From contig MKVT01000006.1 of NCBI GenBank assembly GCA_001898935.1, positions 62,001-126,000 of the forward strand: DNA of 64,000 nucleotides, written 5' to 3'. The translations under genes were made by a program, and so were the position numbers. Positions 1 through 8,586 of the stretch are shown here, one piece after another (position 1 is the stretch's first letter; each line of letters opens with the position of its first letter). The notes beneath the pieces are model-generated. The model searched no databases and was not told the DNA's origin. It saw nothing but the letters and a program-made list of their open reading frames with translations. Source of the stretch: Paludibacter sp. 47-17 (GTDB taxonomy: Bacteria > Bacteroidota > Bacteroidia > Bacteroidales > Paludibacteraceae).

Positions 1-1355
1 AACTCACTTACCGTTACGAACTCGGTAAGCTTAAGGATGGTTTCCTGTTCGCGCTCCAGCTGCTCCTGCTCGTGCATACGCGCCGAAAACGAATCGCGCT
101 TATCGCGGCGATACTTGGCTCCCTTGCCCTTTTTATTGCCGCCGGCCATACGAGCCAGGGTTTCTTTGATTTGCTTATCAACTTCCTCCTCGTTTACCAC
201 CGTTTTCAGGGGTTTCTTGAACTTATCTCGGTTCAGCTTGGGCTGCATGCCACCGCCACCCTGAGCAGGTGCCGGTTTTTTCGCTCCATCGGCCGGGAAG
301 TGCTCAATATCAACTTTTTGATTCGTAAAACGTTCGCGTTTTTTCTTCTTCTTAGCATCGTCGGAAGCTGATGCGGCAGCACCTTCAGGTTTCTTCTCCA
401 GCGTCAGATGCGGCTTCTTGGCAGCCGCCAGCTGACGGTTCTTTTCTTCCCTTTCCTTCTTCTTCTGTTCTTTTGATTTAGCTTTCGGACGAGTCGATTG
501 ATTGATAAGCGACAAATCGATGGTACCCAACACCACCGGTGTTTTCTCCAGTACCGGTTTGGCCAGCGTGAAAATCTCTTCTTCGCCCTGGTTTTCCGAT
601 GCTGCGGGTTCGATATTGCTTTCACCGGCCTCCGCTTCGGTGGTCCCGGCTTCAGGCTCAGGCTGTACCTCCTTGACAGCCGGAACCGCTGGCTCCGGTT
701 TCACCGCCACAATCACCGGTTCGTCGGCTTCAACCTCCACTTGCTCTTTTACTTCGGCAACAGGAGTCGTCGATTCCTGCACAGCTGCCGGTACTTCAGA
801 TGCGGTAGTCTGCCCTGTAACTTCCGCGGGCTCTTCAGTCCGTACTACTGGTTCAGGCTTCACTTCAACCTCGGCCGGAGGCGGTGCAACTTCATCGGCC
901 ACTTGCTCATGGTTGCTTACCGGCATTGGAGCAGGTGCAGGTTCCGGAACGGCGACCGCGGGTTCCTGTACCGGCTCTTTTGCTTGCGGTTTATTCACAG
1001 CATCGAGATCGATAACACCCACCTGCTTGATTCCGGGCAACTGATCTTTAGGAATAGTTACGGAAATCACATCCTCTTTCTTCTCTTCCTTTTTCTCTTC
1101 TTTCACCTTACCAAAGCCTTCGATAGCCACAGTGGCCACCTTATCTTTCTGGTGACGTTCCTGACTCAGACGCTCCGACTCCAGCTTGAGCGCCATATCT
1201 TTGTTGAATTCCTTCGCCAAAAGCAAGTGAAGATCGTCCGAAATCTTCTGATTCGGATCGGTTTCGATCTTATTACCTTTCTTAGCCAGAAAGTCAACGG
1301 CCGTATTAATGCCAATGTTTAATTCTTTACAAACCTTACTTAATCTTATGGGCAT
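1..1355 (-). CDS. infB: Translation initiation factor IF-2, N-terminal part (cut by window edge)
   Basis: The frame opens with ATG at 1355 (MPIRLSKVCKEL) and stays open to base 1, giving about 451 residues. IF-2 delivers initiator fMet-tRNA to the ribosome as a GTPase. What is visible is the small N-terminal helical domain (about residues 1-65, including LNIGINTAVDFLAKKG), a long low-complexity linker rich in Pro, Glu, Val and Ala, a Lys/Arg-rich stretch, and the beginning of the next folded domain (ending LTEFVTVSE). The G domain lies beyond the window, so GTP motifs cannot be checked. The long PAE-rich linker is usual for Bacteroidota IF-2. It follows nusA by 27 bp in the same direction, the conserved rimP-nusA-infB order. 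Confidence 0.93.
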   Translation of the reverse strand, partial: MPIRLSKVCKELNIGINTAVDFLAKKGNKIETDPNQKISDDLHLLLAKEFNKDMALKLESERLSQERHQKDKVATVAIEGFGKVKEEKKEEKKEDVISVTIPKDQLPGIKQVGVIDLDAVNKPQAKEPVQEPAVAVPEPAPAPMPVSNHEQVADEVAPPPAEVEVKPEPVVRTEEPAEVTGQTTASEVPAAVQESTTPVAEVKEQVEVEADEPVIVAVKPEPAVPAVKEVQPEPEAGTTEAEAGESNIEPAASENQGEEEIFTLAKPVLEKTPVVLGTIDLSLINQSTRPKAKSKEQKKKEREEKNRQLAAAKKPHLTLEKKPEGAAASASDDAKKKKKRERFTNQKVDIEHFPADGAKKPAPAQGGGGMQPKLNRDKFKKPLKTVVNEEEVDKQIKETLARMAGGNKKGKGAKYRRDKRDSFSARMHEQEQLEREQETILKLTEFVTVSE

Positions 1356-1382
1356 AATTTCGTTTTAAATAATTCTTTTTTC

Positions 1383-2639
1383 TTAAAGCTCTTCTTCAAA
1401 TTCCGCACTCAGAATACGCAACACCTCGTCGATGGTTTCTTCTTCGAGATCGGTACGTTTCAATAAATCCTGACGCGGCACTGCAAGAACACTTTTCGCA
1501 GTATCGTAACCAATCGCCTTAAAGGTATCGATTACCCACTGCTCGATTTCGTCGTTAAACTCATCCAGGTAGATGTCTTCTGTTTCTTCGTCCTCCAGCT
1601 CGCGGTATACATCCAGCTGATAACCGGTAAGCATACCGGCCAGTTTAATGTTGAGACCGCCTTTTCCGATTGCCTGCGAAACCTCTTCGGGCTTCATGTA
1701 TATTTCAGCTTTTTTATCGGCTTCGTTGATACGAATCGATGAAATTTTTGCAGGGCTGAGTGCACGCTGAATAAATAAACTGGTATTGTTGGTGAAATTA
1801 ATCACATCGATGTTTTCGTTACGCAATTCACGCACAATGCCATGAATACGCGAACCCTTTACCCCTACGCAGGCTCCTACCGGGTCGATCCGGTCGTCGT
1901 ACGATTCGACAGCTACCTTTGCACGCTCGCCCGGCATACGGGCGATTTTCTTGATCGTAATCAGTCCTTCGTGAATTTCGGGAACCTCCAGTTCGAACAA
2001 ACGTTCGAGGAATACAGGCGAAATACGCGAAAGAATAATTTTCGGGTTGTTGTTTTTATTGTCGACCATGGCTACAACTGCACGTACCGTGTCGCCCTTG
2101 CGGTAAAAGTCGGAAGGGATTTGCTCGGTTTTAGGCAGATACAACTCGTTGCCTTCGTCGTCGATCAGCAGCATTTCTTTTTTCCAGATCTGATACAGCT
2201 CGGCACTTACGATCTGGCCTACCTTTTCGCTGTATTTCGAGAATACATTCTCCTTCTGCAATTCCAGAATCTTCGATGCCAGCGTCTGACGTAAGTTGAG
2301 AATGGCCCGGCGTCCGAAACTCATGAAGTCGACCTGGTCGGTTACTTCTTCGCCAACTTCATAATCATCGTCAATTTTTTTAGCTTCCGTAAGCGAAATT
2401 TCCAGGTTGTCGTCTTCCAGTTCTTCATCTTCAACAACGGTGCGGTTGCGGTAAATTTCAAAGTCGCCTTTATCCGGGTTGATAATAACGTCGTAGTTAT
2501 CGTCGCTTCCAAACATTTTAGAGATAACGTTGCGGAACGATTCTTCCATCACCGATATCAAAGTGCTTCTGTCGATGCTCTTCAGTTCCTTAAACTCCGA
2601 AAAGGTATCTATCAAATTAATGCTTTCTTTTTTGCTCAT
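1383..2639 (-). CDS. nusA: Transcription termination/antitermination protein NusA
   Basis: NusA binds RNA polymerase and controls pausing, termination and antitermination. The 418-residue protein has an N-terminal polymerase-binding domain (about 1-125), an S1 domain (about 130-200) and two KH domains. These carry the conserved ARMPGERAKVAV and DPVGACVGVKGSR blocks in the first KH and QAIGKGGLNIKLA in the second. The C-terminus is acidic and short, without the long repeats of the E. coli protein, as in most non-proteobacterial NusA. It starts 3 bp after the rimP stop and lies 27 bp before infB, so the three genes are surely co-transcribed. Confidence 0.97.
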   Translation of the reverse strand: MSKKESINLIDTFSEFKELKSIDRSTLISVMEESFRNVISKMFGSDDNYDVIINPDKGDFEIYRNRTVVEDEELEDDNLEISLTEAKKIDDDYEVGEEVTDQVDFMSFGRRAILNLRQTLASKILELQKENVFSKYSEKVGQIVSAELYQIWKKEMLLIDDEGNELYLPKTEQIPSDFYRKGDTVRAVVAMVDNKNNNPKIILSRISPVFLERLFELEVPEIHEGLITIKKIARMPGERAKVAVESYDDRIDPVGACVGVKGSRIHGIVRELRNENIDVINFTNNTSLFIQRALSPAKISSIRINEADKKAEIYMKPEEVSQAIGKGGLNIKLAGMLTGYQLDVYRELEDEETEDIYLDEFNDEIEQWVIDTFKAIGYDTAKSVLAVPRQDLLKRTDLEEETIDEVLRILSAEFEEEL

Positions 2640-2642
2640 GGC

Positions 2643-3110
2643 TTATTTGAATCTAATAATCATTTTTGTTGTTTTGATCTCTGTATAGTTGAATGTTAAA
2701 ATTTCCTCGACCGTTGTCTTCCGCTTTGCTCCCTCTTCTTTTACTTTCTTTTCTACTTTCAGCTGGAAACCCGATTCGGACGCTTCTCCTAAAATGCCCG
2801 ATAGCTTCTTACCTTCGCGGGTGAGCACTTCCACCTCTTTTCCTTTGTTTTTCTGGTATTGTCGCAATACCTTGAATGGCTCGGTGATCCCTGCCGAACT
2901 TACTTCGAGCTCGTACTCTTCGATCTCCGGACTCAGCTTATCCACCAACTGACGGTTGAGTTTCACACAATCGTCGATCGACACTCCTTTTTCCGCATCT
3001 ATTTCAATGATAATGCGCTGATCGGGAGTTACCGTCAAATCGACCAGATAATTAGACGAACCTGCCAGATACTCTTCAACGAGCTGGTTTACAATATCTT
3101 TACTAATCAT
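2643..3110 (-). CDS. rimP: Ribosome maturation factor RimP
   Basis: RimP is needed for maturation of the 30S ribosomal subunit. The 155-residue product has the family length and layout: an N-terminal alpha/beta domain with GVSIDDCVKLNRQLVDKL and the YELEVSSAGITEPFK block, which matches the conserved EVSSPG motif, followed by a C-terminal SH3-like barrel. It is the first gene of the rimP-nusA-infB operon. A clear Bacteroidota promoter lies 60-90 bp upstream and a GC-rich hairpin lies in the leader between them. Confidence 0.95.
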   Translation of the reverse strand: MISKDIVNQLVEEYLAGSSNYLVDLTVTPDQRIIIEIDAEKGVSIDDCVKLNRQLVDKLSPEIEEYELEVSSAGITEPFKVLRQYQKNKGKEVEVLTREGKKLSGILGEASESGFQLKVEKKVKEEGAKRKTTVEEILTFNYTEIKTTKMIIRFK

Positions 3111-3133
3111 ACCTAGTTATATTTCAACAAAGA

Positions 3134-3152
3134 AGGGGACTGTGTGTCCCCT
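3134..3152 (-). promoter_or_regulatory. Hairpin in the rimP leader
   Basis: A perfect 7-bp inverted repeat, AGGGGAC and GTCCCCT with a 5-base loop, lies between the rimP promoter and the rimP start. No long T run follows it on the rimP strand, so it is not a standard intrinsic terminator. Because the operon encodes NusA, an attenuator or autoregulatory site is an attractive but unproven reading. It could also be a weak terminator for rfbB, whose transcript enters from upstream. Confidence 0.45.
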
Positions 3153-3171
3153 CCCCATTGCCTTTCGTCCG

Positions 3172-3203
3172 CAAAGATACAAAAATATTTTACAATCTCC
3201 AAA
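3172..3203 (-). promoter_or_regulatory. Promoter of rimP-nusA-infB
   Basis: On the minus strand TTTG (3203-3200) is followed after 20 bases by TATCTTTG (3179-3172). This fits the Bacteroidota housekeeping promoter (TTTG, 19-21 bases, TAnnTTTG). Transcription would begin near 3165, about 55 bases before the rimP start. Confidence 0.75.
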
Positions 3204-3207
3204 ATAT

Positions 3208-4260
3208 TTAATCGCGCGAATATTGTTTCCTGTAATACTCCTGGTAAGCTCCGCTGGTCACATTATCGAGCCACTCCTGATTGGCCAGGTACCAGTCGAC
3301 TGTTTTTTCGAGCCCTTCTTCAAACTGGAGCGATGGAACCCATCCCAGTTCGTTTTGCAATTTCGTCGAATCGATGGCATAGCGCAGATCGTGGCCGGCC
3401 CTGTCGGTAACAAACCGGATCAACTGGGCCGAGGTGCCGGGTTCCCGGTTCAGTTTCCGGTCCATAATTTCACACAATTTGTGAATCAAGGCGATATTGG
3501 TCCATTCGTTATGTCCGCCGATATTATAGGTTTCGCCATTTACACCGGTATGAAAAATCACATCGATGGCACGCGCGTGATCGTTGACCCACAACCAATC
3601 GCGAACATTTTCTCCTTTTCCGTACACGGGGATGGGTTTATTGGTGCGAATATTATGGATAGCCAGCGGAATCAGTTTTTCGGGAAAATGGTTTGCACCG
3701 TAGTTATTCGAACAATTGGAAATCACGACCGGCAAACCGTAGGTGTGATGGTAGGCCCGTACGAAATGATCGGACGAGGCTTTGGATGCCGAATACGGAC
3801 TGCGGGGATCGTAGGCCGTTTCTTCCGTGAAAAATCCGGTGGCTCCCAGCGAACCGTACACTTCGTCGGTCGACACATGGTAAAAACGTTTTCCTTCCAT
3901 CGCCCCCTTCCAGGCTTCTTTTGCCGCATGAAGCAAAATAGCGGTGCCAAACACATTGGTGCGAATAAAGGAAAACGGATCGGTAATGGAACGATCGACA
4001 TGCGATTCGGCAGCCAGGTGAATCACCCCATCGAACGTATAGCGTTTAAACAAATCGTTTACAAAAACTTCGTCGGTAATATCGCCTTTTTCAAACCTGT
4101 AATTAGGGGCGTCCGCCACATCGTTCAGGTTCTCCAGATTACCTGCATAGGTGAGAGCATCGAGATTTACTAGTTGGTATTCAGGGTATTTTGACACAAA
4201 CAAACGGACCACATGTGAACCAATAAACCCGGCGCCTCCGGTGATAAGAATAGTTTTCAT
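3208..4260 (-). CDS. rfbB: dTDP-glucose 4,6-dehydratase
   Basis: This enzyme makes dTDP-4-keto-6-deoxyglucose, the precursor of dTDP-rhamnose and related surface sugars. The protein is an extended short-chain dehydrogenase: the NAD-binding GGAGFIGSH lies at the very N-terminus, the dehydratase active site is VSTDEVYG, and the YSASK motif supplies the catalytic Tyr and Lys. Length (350 residues) is normal. The frame allows an ATG nine bases earlier (4269), but MKTILITGGAGFIG is the usual family start. Other dTDP-rhamnose genes are not adjacent. The gene points toward rimP, 97 bp away, with its own promoter. Confidence 0.95.
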   Translation of the reverse strand: MKTILITGGAGFIGSHVVRLFVSKYPEYQLVNLDALTYAGNLENLNDVADAPNYRFEKGDITDEVFVNDLFKRYTFDGVIHLAAESHVDRSITDPFSFIRTNVFGTAILLHAAKEAWKGAMEGKRFYHVSTDEVYGSLGATGFFTEETAYDPRSPYSASKASSDHFVRAYHHTYGLPVVISNCSNNYGANHFPEKLIPLAIHNIRTNKPIPVYGKGENVRDWLWVNDHARAIDVIFHTGVNGETYNIGGHNEWTNIALIHKLCEIMDRKLNREPGTSAQLIRFVTDRAGHDLRYAIDSTKLQNELGWVPSLQFEEGLEKTVDWYLANQEWLDNVTSGAYQEYYRKQYSRD

Positions 4261-4289
4261 CAGAATCATTTTATGTTTAGTTTCCGATG

Positions 4290-4297
4290 CAAATGTA
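4290..4297 (-). promoter_or_regulatory. -7 box of the rfbB promoter
   Basis: TACATTTG on the minus strand matches TAnnTTTG and lies about 30 bases before the rfbB ATG. I see no TTTG box at the ideal distance, so only the -7 element is well supported. Confidence 0.5.
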
Positions 4298-4368
4298 CAT
4301 TAATATTTTCAAAAAGTAAAAATGCAAGAAGTTATCAACAATTGGTGGTCCCTTTGAAAATCTTTTTC

Positions 4369-4376
4369 TAAATTTG
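4369..4376 (+). promoter_or_regulatory. -7 box in front of the HU-SPOR gene
   Basis: TAAATTTG matches TAnnTTTG. It ends only four bases before the GTG at 4381 and 16 bases before the ATG at 4393, so it bears on the choice of start codon. A TTTG at 4353-4356 is too close (12 bases) to be an ordinary -33 box. Confidence 0.45.
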
Positions 4377-4380
4377 CGAC

Positions 4381-5319
4381 GTGGAAAAAATAATGTACCA
4401 TATCGAACGACTGCTGGCCAGTAACGATCACGTGATTGTTCCGGGTCTGGGCGTATTCGCCGTACAAAAAAGCAGCGCCGTAATACGTGGAAACTATATT
4501 TTACCTCCTCGCGCAAGCCTGGGTTTCAATCCCATGGTGCAACACAACGACGGTCTGCTGGCGCTCGAAATATCACGCTCTCAACAGATTTCCTACCGCG
4601 AAGCTTCGCGCATGATCGATACGTTCATCAGCCTTTTTCTGGAAGAGGTAAACAGCGACGACACCGAAGATTTCGGCAATCTGGGCAGCTTTATGCTCGA
4701 CAGTGAAGGCAACCTGATGTTTACCCCGGCAGGTCATTTGCCTTTTTTGCCGATGAACCTCGGGCATCGGCCCATCCGGTTGCCGATGCCGGCAAGGGTC
4801 AATAACCGGATGATCGAAGTACGCTTTCCGGCCTACCGTATTATGCGTTATGCTGCTGCAGTTGTGTTCATCGTTTCGCTTCTCTATTCGTCGGGCTTAA
4901 ACCACAACGCCACCCTGCACGATCAGGCTACTTTAAATATGTTCCGCACCATCAACTGGGAACAGTTGTATCCGGCCAAACCGGCAATCAGCTATTCCGA
5001 CAGTACTTTAGCGTCGAAAGCAGTGGCACCTTACTCACAGCTCGACACCCTGCAAACTACCGCCGGTACCGACGATCTGTTGGAGAAAAAACCGGCTCCC
5101 TACAGCATTGTGGTCGGAGTTTTTCAAACCGAAGCTACCGCATTACGCATGGCCAACACCTTCAATGCCGAATTTCCGGAAACCGACGTTACATCGGAAG
5201 GCAGCTATTATAAAGTTACATTGTGCAACTTCGACGATATCAAAGCGGCGATTCATTATATGGAACAACTACGCCGCGAAGATCCCCGTTTCTCCGATGC
5301 CTGGGTCATAAAAAATTAA
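4381..5319 (+). CDS. HU-like (CCDC81 type) and SPOR domain membrane protein
   Basis: This 312-residue protein belongs to a Bacteroidota family combining an HU-like N-terminal domain with a C-terminal SPOR domain. Residues 1-130 contain the HU-type fold ([18 protein letters not shown], later [18 protein letters not shown]). One membrane segment follows ([14 protein letters not shown], about 158-172). The last 80 residues ([19 protein letters not shown], then YYKVTLCNF) form a SPOR domain that should bind septal, denuded peptidoglycan in the periplasm. The HU-like part would then be cytoplasmic. The first codon is GTG; this start matches the N-terminal pattern I remember for relatives, but the promoter position favours the ATG at 4393. 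It faces away from rfbB. Confidence 0.82.
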   Translation: MEKIMYHIERLLASNDHVIVPGLGVFAVQKSSAVIRGNYILPPRASLGFNPMVQHNDGLLALEISRSQQISYREASRMIDTFISLFLEEVNSDDTEDFGNLGSFMLDSEGNLMFTPAGHLPFLPMNLGHRPIRLPMPARVNNRMIEVRFPAYRIMRYAAAVVFIVSLLYSSGLNHNATLHDQATLNMFRTINWEQLYPAKPAISYSDSTLASKAVAPYSQLDTLQTTAGTDDLLEKKPAPYSIVVGVFQTEATALRMANTFNAEFPETDVTSEGSYYKVTLCNFDDIKAAIHYMEQLRREDPRFSDAWVIKN

Positions 5320-5320
5320 T

Positions 5321-5351
5321 TTTGTCATTTTCAATTCTTTTTGTATCTTTG
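5321..5351 (+). promoter_or_regulatory. Promoter of rpsP
   Basis: TTTG (5321-5324), 19 bases, then TATCTTTG (5344-5351): a textbook Bacteroidota promoter directly after the HU-SPOR stop, with a leader of about 45 bases before rpsP. Confidence 0.85.
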
Positions 5352-5404
5352 CGACCGCTTTTCGAGTAAAAGCACCAGGTATAAATCATTTAAATCATTT
5401 AAAA

Positions 5405-5950
5405 ATGCCCGTAAAAATCAGATTACAACGTCACGGCCGTAAAGGATATGCGTATTACCATATCGTTATTGCCGATAGTCGTGCGCCACGTGATGGCAAA
5501 TTTGTAGAACGAATTGGTTCGTACAACCCTAACACTAACCCTGCAACCATCGATTTGAAGTTCGACAGAGCTTTGTATTGGATGACTACAGGCGCTCAGC
5601 CCACCGATACCGCCCGCAATATTTTGTCGGCCGAAGGTGTATTGATGAAAAAGCATTTATTGGAAGGTGTTAAAAAAGGCGCCTTTGATGAAGCTGAAGC
5701 TGAAAAACGCTTTGCTGCATGGAAAACCATGAAAGAAAGTTCGGTTAACAAAACCAAAGAACAAATTGCTGCCGAAAAAGCTGCTGATGCTAAAGCACGT
5801 CTTGCTGCCGAAGTTGAAGTGAACAAGGCAAAAGCTGCCGAGTTGGCGAAGAAACTGGCCGAAGCAAAAGCTGCTGAAGCCGAAGCTGCCGCTGCTGCTG
5901 CAGCCGCCGAAGCTGCTCCGGCTGCTGAAGAGGCTCCTGCCGCCGAATAA
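5405..5950 (+). CDS. rpsP: 30S ribosomal protein S16 with Ala/Glu-rich tail
   Basis: S16 is a small-subunit ribosomal protein needed for 30S assembly. Residues 1-85 form the S16 core ([20 protein letters not shown], then IGSYNPNT and [17 protein letters not shown]-like blocks). Residues beyond about 100 are a Lys/Ala/Glu coiled-coil-like tail ending in an Ala-rich stretch, so the protein is 181 residues against about 80-90 in E. coli. Such extended S16 is normal in Bacteroidota. It has its own promoter and a strong terminator, so it is a single-gene unit, unlike the rpsP-rimM-trmD operon of many bacteria. Confidence 0.97.
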   Translation: MPVKIRLQRHGRKGYAYYHIVIADSRAPRDGKFVERIGSYNPNTNPATIDLKFDRALYWMTTGAQPTDTARNILSAEGVLMKKHLLEGVKKGAFDEAEAEKRFAAWKTMKESSVNKTKEQIAAEKAADAKARLAAEVEVNKAKAAELAKKLAEAKAAEAEAAAAAAAAEAAPAAEEAPAAE

Positions 5951-5970
5951 GCAAAAACGCATGCATACTG

Positions 5971-5999
5971 AAAAGCCCGGAGAAATTCGGGCTTTTTTT
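5971..5999 (+). terminator. Intrinsic terminator of rpsP
   Basis: AAAAGCCCG and CGGGCTTTT form a 9-bp stem with an 8-base loop, followed by a run of T. Confidence 0.88.
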
Positions 6000-6000
6000 G

Positions 6001-6008
6001 TAGCTTTG
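6001..6008 (+). promoter_or_regulatory. -7 box for the GT2-marC pair
   Basis: TAGCTTTG matches TAnnTTTG and lies immediately after the rpsP terminator, about 30 bases before the glycosyltransferase ATG. No convincing -33 box is visible because that position is occupied by the terminator stem. Confidence 0.5.
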
Positions 6009-6037
6009 CACCTGGTTCTTTAGCCCTCTATCAGCCC

Positions 6038-6841
6038 ATGCTCAACATTTCAATTGTTCTATACAATCATACGTGGAATTCCGTAGGACCTCTTATCGGG
6101 TCGCTCCTGACGGTGAAAGGCTTGAACGAACTGTTTATTATCGACAATTCGCCTTCACCTTCACCCGGTTTTGCAGACCGGGGGGGCCGGTATATTTTCA
6201 CGGGCTCCAACCGTGGATATGGGGCGGGACATAACATTGCCCTCCGGAAGTCGCTTCAGCAGGATGTGCCTTTTCATCTGGTAATCAATCCCGATATAGA
6301 ATTAAATCCATCGTCGGTAACCGAAATGATGGAATACCTCCAACAACATCCCGATACCGGCTTACTGATGCCCAGGGTCGTATATCCCGACGGATCGTTG
6401 CAATACTTATGTAAATTGGTGCCCACTCCGGCCGACCTGCTGTTCCGGCGGTTTCTTCCCGAAAAACTGGCACGCAAGCGAATGGTTCGCTTCGAAATGC
6501 GAAACACCGCTTACCGGCACATTATGGAAGTTCCTTATCTGTCGGGCTGCTTTATGCTGTTGCGAACCTCCACTTTGAAAGAAGTGGGTTTGTTCGACGA
6601 ACGGTTTTTCATGTACCCTGAGGATATCGACCTTACACGCCGCATTCACCGCAGGTATAAAACAGTGTTTTACCCTGCGGTAACGGTGATTCATCACCAC
6701 GAACAAAGCTCGTACAAAAACTGGCGGATGTTACTGATTCATAGCGTCAATCTGGTTCGCTATTTCAACAAATGGGGATGGTGGTACGATCCCGAACGCA
6801 CTCAAATTAATAAACGCATCATTCAACTCAATCGCTTATGA
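6038..6841 (+). CDS. GT2 glycosyltransferase, rhamnosyltransferase-like
   Basis: A family 2 glycosyltransferase of the rhamnosyltransferase (RfbF/WbbL-like) type, which adds a sugar from a nucleotide donor to a growing surface glycan. The 267-residue cytoplasmic protein starts ISIVLYNHTWNSV, has a nucleotide-binding GSNRGYGAGHNIAL block, the metal-binding NPDIELNP motif (the DxD equivalent) and the acceptor-side FFMYPEDIDLTRR motif. No membrane segments are visible. It overlaps marC by four bases (ATGA), so the two are translationally coupled, though no functional link is evident. The precise sugar cannot be read from the sequence. Confidence 0.88.
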   Translation: MLNISIVLYNHTWNSVGPLIGSLLTVKGLNELFIIDNSPSPSPGFADRGGRYIFTGSNRGYGAGHNIALRKSLQQDVPFHLVINPDIELNPSSVTEMMEYLQQHPDTGLLMPRVVYPDGSLQYLCKLVPTPADLLFRRFLPEKLARKRMVRFEMRNTAYRHIMEVPYLSGCFMLLRTSTLKEVGLFDERFFMYPEDIDLTRRIHRRYKTVFYPAVTVIHHHEQSSYKNWRMLLIHSVNLVRYFNKWGWWYDPERTQINKRIIQLNRL

Positions 6842-7413
6842 ACTTCAATTTACTAGAAATCTCCAGTGCCTTCATGGTACTTTTCGCGATTATCGATATT
6901 CTGGGCTCTATTCCCATTATTCTGAATCTGCAGAAAAAAAGCAAAAACCTGCATGCACTAGCAGCCAGCGCCGTAGCTTTACTGATCCTGATTATCTTTT
7001 TATTCACCGGCGAAGGCATACTGAAGGTGTTCAGCGTCGATATCCGGTCGTTTGCCGTGGCAGGTTCGCTCGTCATCTTTCTGTTTGCCATCGAAATGAT
7101 ACTCGATGTAGAAATCTACTGCAACCATGGCCCCAAAAGCAGCTCGGCTTTCGTACCACTGGCCTTTCCACTTATTGCCGGCCCCGGATCCTTTACCACA
7201 TTACTGTCGTTGAGAGCCGAATACAGTACCGAGAATATTCTAGTGGCCCTCGTACTCAATCTGCTTATCGTATACCTGGTACTGAAGGCCACCAAACGAA
7301 TCGAAACCATCATCGGTGAAGGAGGCATTTATATCCTTCGCAAGTTCTTCGGAATTATCCTGCTGGCCATTGCAGTCAAACTGTTCACAACCAACATCAG
7401 CTTCCTGCTTTAA
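6838..7413 (+). CDS. MarC family integral membrane protein
   Basis: MarC/YhcE-type membrane proteins have about six transmembrane helices and no agreed function; the early link to multiple antibiotic resistance in E. coli was later disputed. This 191-residue protein has the family pattern: FAIIDILGSIPIILNL near the N-terminus, FVPLAFPLIAGPGSFTTLL in the middle and further hydrophobic segments to the end. It is coupled to the preceding GT2 gene by an ATGA overlap. Its stop shares a TTAA with the stop of purM on the other strand. Confidence 0.9.
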   Translation: MNFNLLEISSAFMVLFAIIDILGSIPIILNLQKKSKNLHALAASAVALLILIIFLFTGEGILKVFSVDIRSFAVAGSLVIFLFAIEMILDVEIYCNHGPKSSSAFVPLAFPLIAGPGSFTTLLSLRAEYSTENILVALVLNLLIVYLVLKATKRIETIIGEGGIYILRKFFGIILLAIAVKLFTTNISFLL

Positions 7414-8576
7414 TATGTAAATCGTCCGAATTCGCTTTCGATCACCAACTCACGGGTGGTCGAAGCTTCGACGTATCCGACAACCTGGGCATCGATCCCG
7501 AACGAACGGGAAATTTCGATTACCCGACCGGCCTTCCCGGGCTCCAGGTACAATTCCATCCGGTGCCCCATATTGAATACCTTATACATTTCCTGCCACG
7601 ACGTGCCCGATTCTTCGCGTATCATACGGAACAAAGGCGGAACCGGGAACATATTGTTCTTCACAATTCTGAGATTGTCGACAAAGTGGAGAATTTTTGT
7701 CTGAGCACCTCCCGAACAATGAACCATCCCGTGAATGAGCGGACGCATTTCGTCGAGCACCGTTTTTATAACCGGAGCATAGGTACGGGTAGGCGACAAT
7801 ACCAGCTTACCCGCGTCGAGTGTCGTACCCTCCACTTTACCGGTCAGCTCCTTGCTCCCCGAATATGCCAGCTCAGCAGGAATATCGGGATTGTAACTTT
7901 CGGGATACTTTCGGGCAATCGATTTAGCAAAAACATCGTGACGAGCCGAAGTCAGACCATTACTACCCATGCCCCCGTTGTACTCCTTCTCGTAGGTAGC
8001 CTGGCCCGACGAGGCCAGCCCCACGATCACATCACCCGGCCGAATATTGGCATTATCGATCACATCGGCCCGTTTCATACGGCAGGCAACCGTACTATCC
8101 ACAATAATGGTACGTACCACATCGCCCACATCAGCAGTCTCGCCACCGGTAGGATAAATACGCACCCCTAAGGCGGCCAGCTCCTCCACCAGTTCGTTGG
8201 TGCCATTGATAATGGCCGAGATCACTTCTCCCGGAATCAGATTTTTGTTCCGGCCTATGGTCGACGACAGTAAAATATTATCGGTGGCCCCTACGCACAG
8301 CAAATCGTCGATATTCATGATCAGTGCATCCTGTGCAATCCCCTTCCAGACCGACAGATCGCCTGTTTCTTTCCAGTACACATAGGCCAGCGACGACTTC
8401 GTACCCGCTCCATCGGCATGCATAATGACGCAGTAGTCGGGATCGTTGCCCAGATAATCGGGAATGATTTTACAAAAAGCCTTTGGAAACAGTCCTTTAT
8501 CACTGTTTTTAATTGCATTGTGAACATCTTCTTTCGAAGCCGAAACTCCTCTTAAATTGTACCGTTGGTCGCTCAT
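7410..8576 (-). CDS. purM: Phosphoribosylformylglycinamidine cyclo-ligase (AIR synthase)
   Basis: PurM converts FGAM to aminoimidazole ribonucleotide in purine synthesis, using ATP. The 388-residue protein is the longer Bacteroidota form. It has the nucleotide-binding loop region HADGAGTKSSLA, the NIDDLLCVGATD block, PTGGETADVGDVVRT and a C-terminal AIRS domain with HCSGGAQTKI. It starts 10 bp after malQ in the same direction, so the two are probably co-transcribed despite unrelated roles. No terminator separates it from the convergent marC gene. Confidence 0.93.
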   Translation of the reverse strand: MSDQRYNLRGVSASKEDVHNAIKNSDKGLFPKAFCKIIPDYLGNDPDYCVIMHADGAGTKSSLAYVYWKETGDLSVWKGIAQDALIMNIDDLLCVGATDNILLSSTIGRNKNLIPGEVISAIINGTNELVEELAALGVRIYPTGGETADVGDVVRTIIVDSTVACRMKRADVIDNANIRPGDVIVGLASSGQATYEKEYNGGMGSNGLTSARHDVFAKSIARKYPESYNPDIPAELAYSGSKELTGKVEGTTLDAGKLVLSPTRTYAPVIKTVLDEMRPLIHGMVHCSGGAQTKILHFVDNLRIVKNNMFPVPPLFRMIREESGTSWQEMYKVFNMGHRMELYLEPGKAGRVIEISRSFGIDAQVVGYVEASTTRELVIESEFGRFTY

Positions 8577-8586
8577 GATTTGAAAA

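Noticed and set aside
498-1322. Long plus-strand open frames opposite infB
   Set aside because: Their products are His/Phe/Arg-rich without any family pattern, while the minus strand reads as a normal IF-2 N-terminus. They are shadows.
3142-4173. 343-codon plus-strand frame opposite rfbB
   Set aside because: The minus strand encodes an intact dTDP-glucose dehydratase with all motifs; the antisense frame has no recognisable domain.
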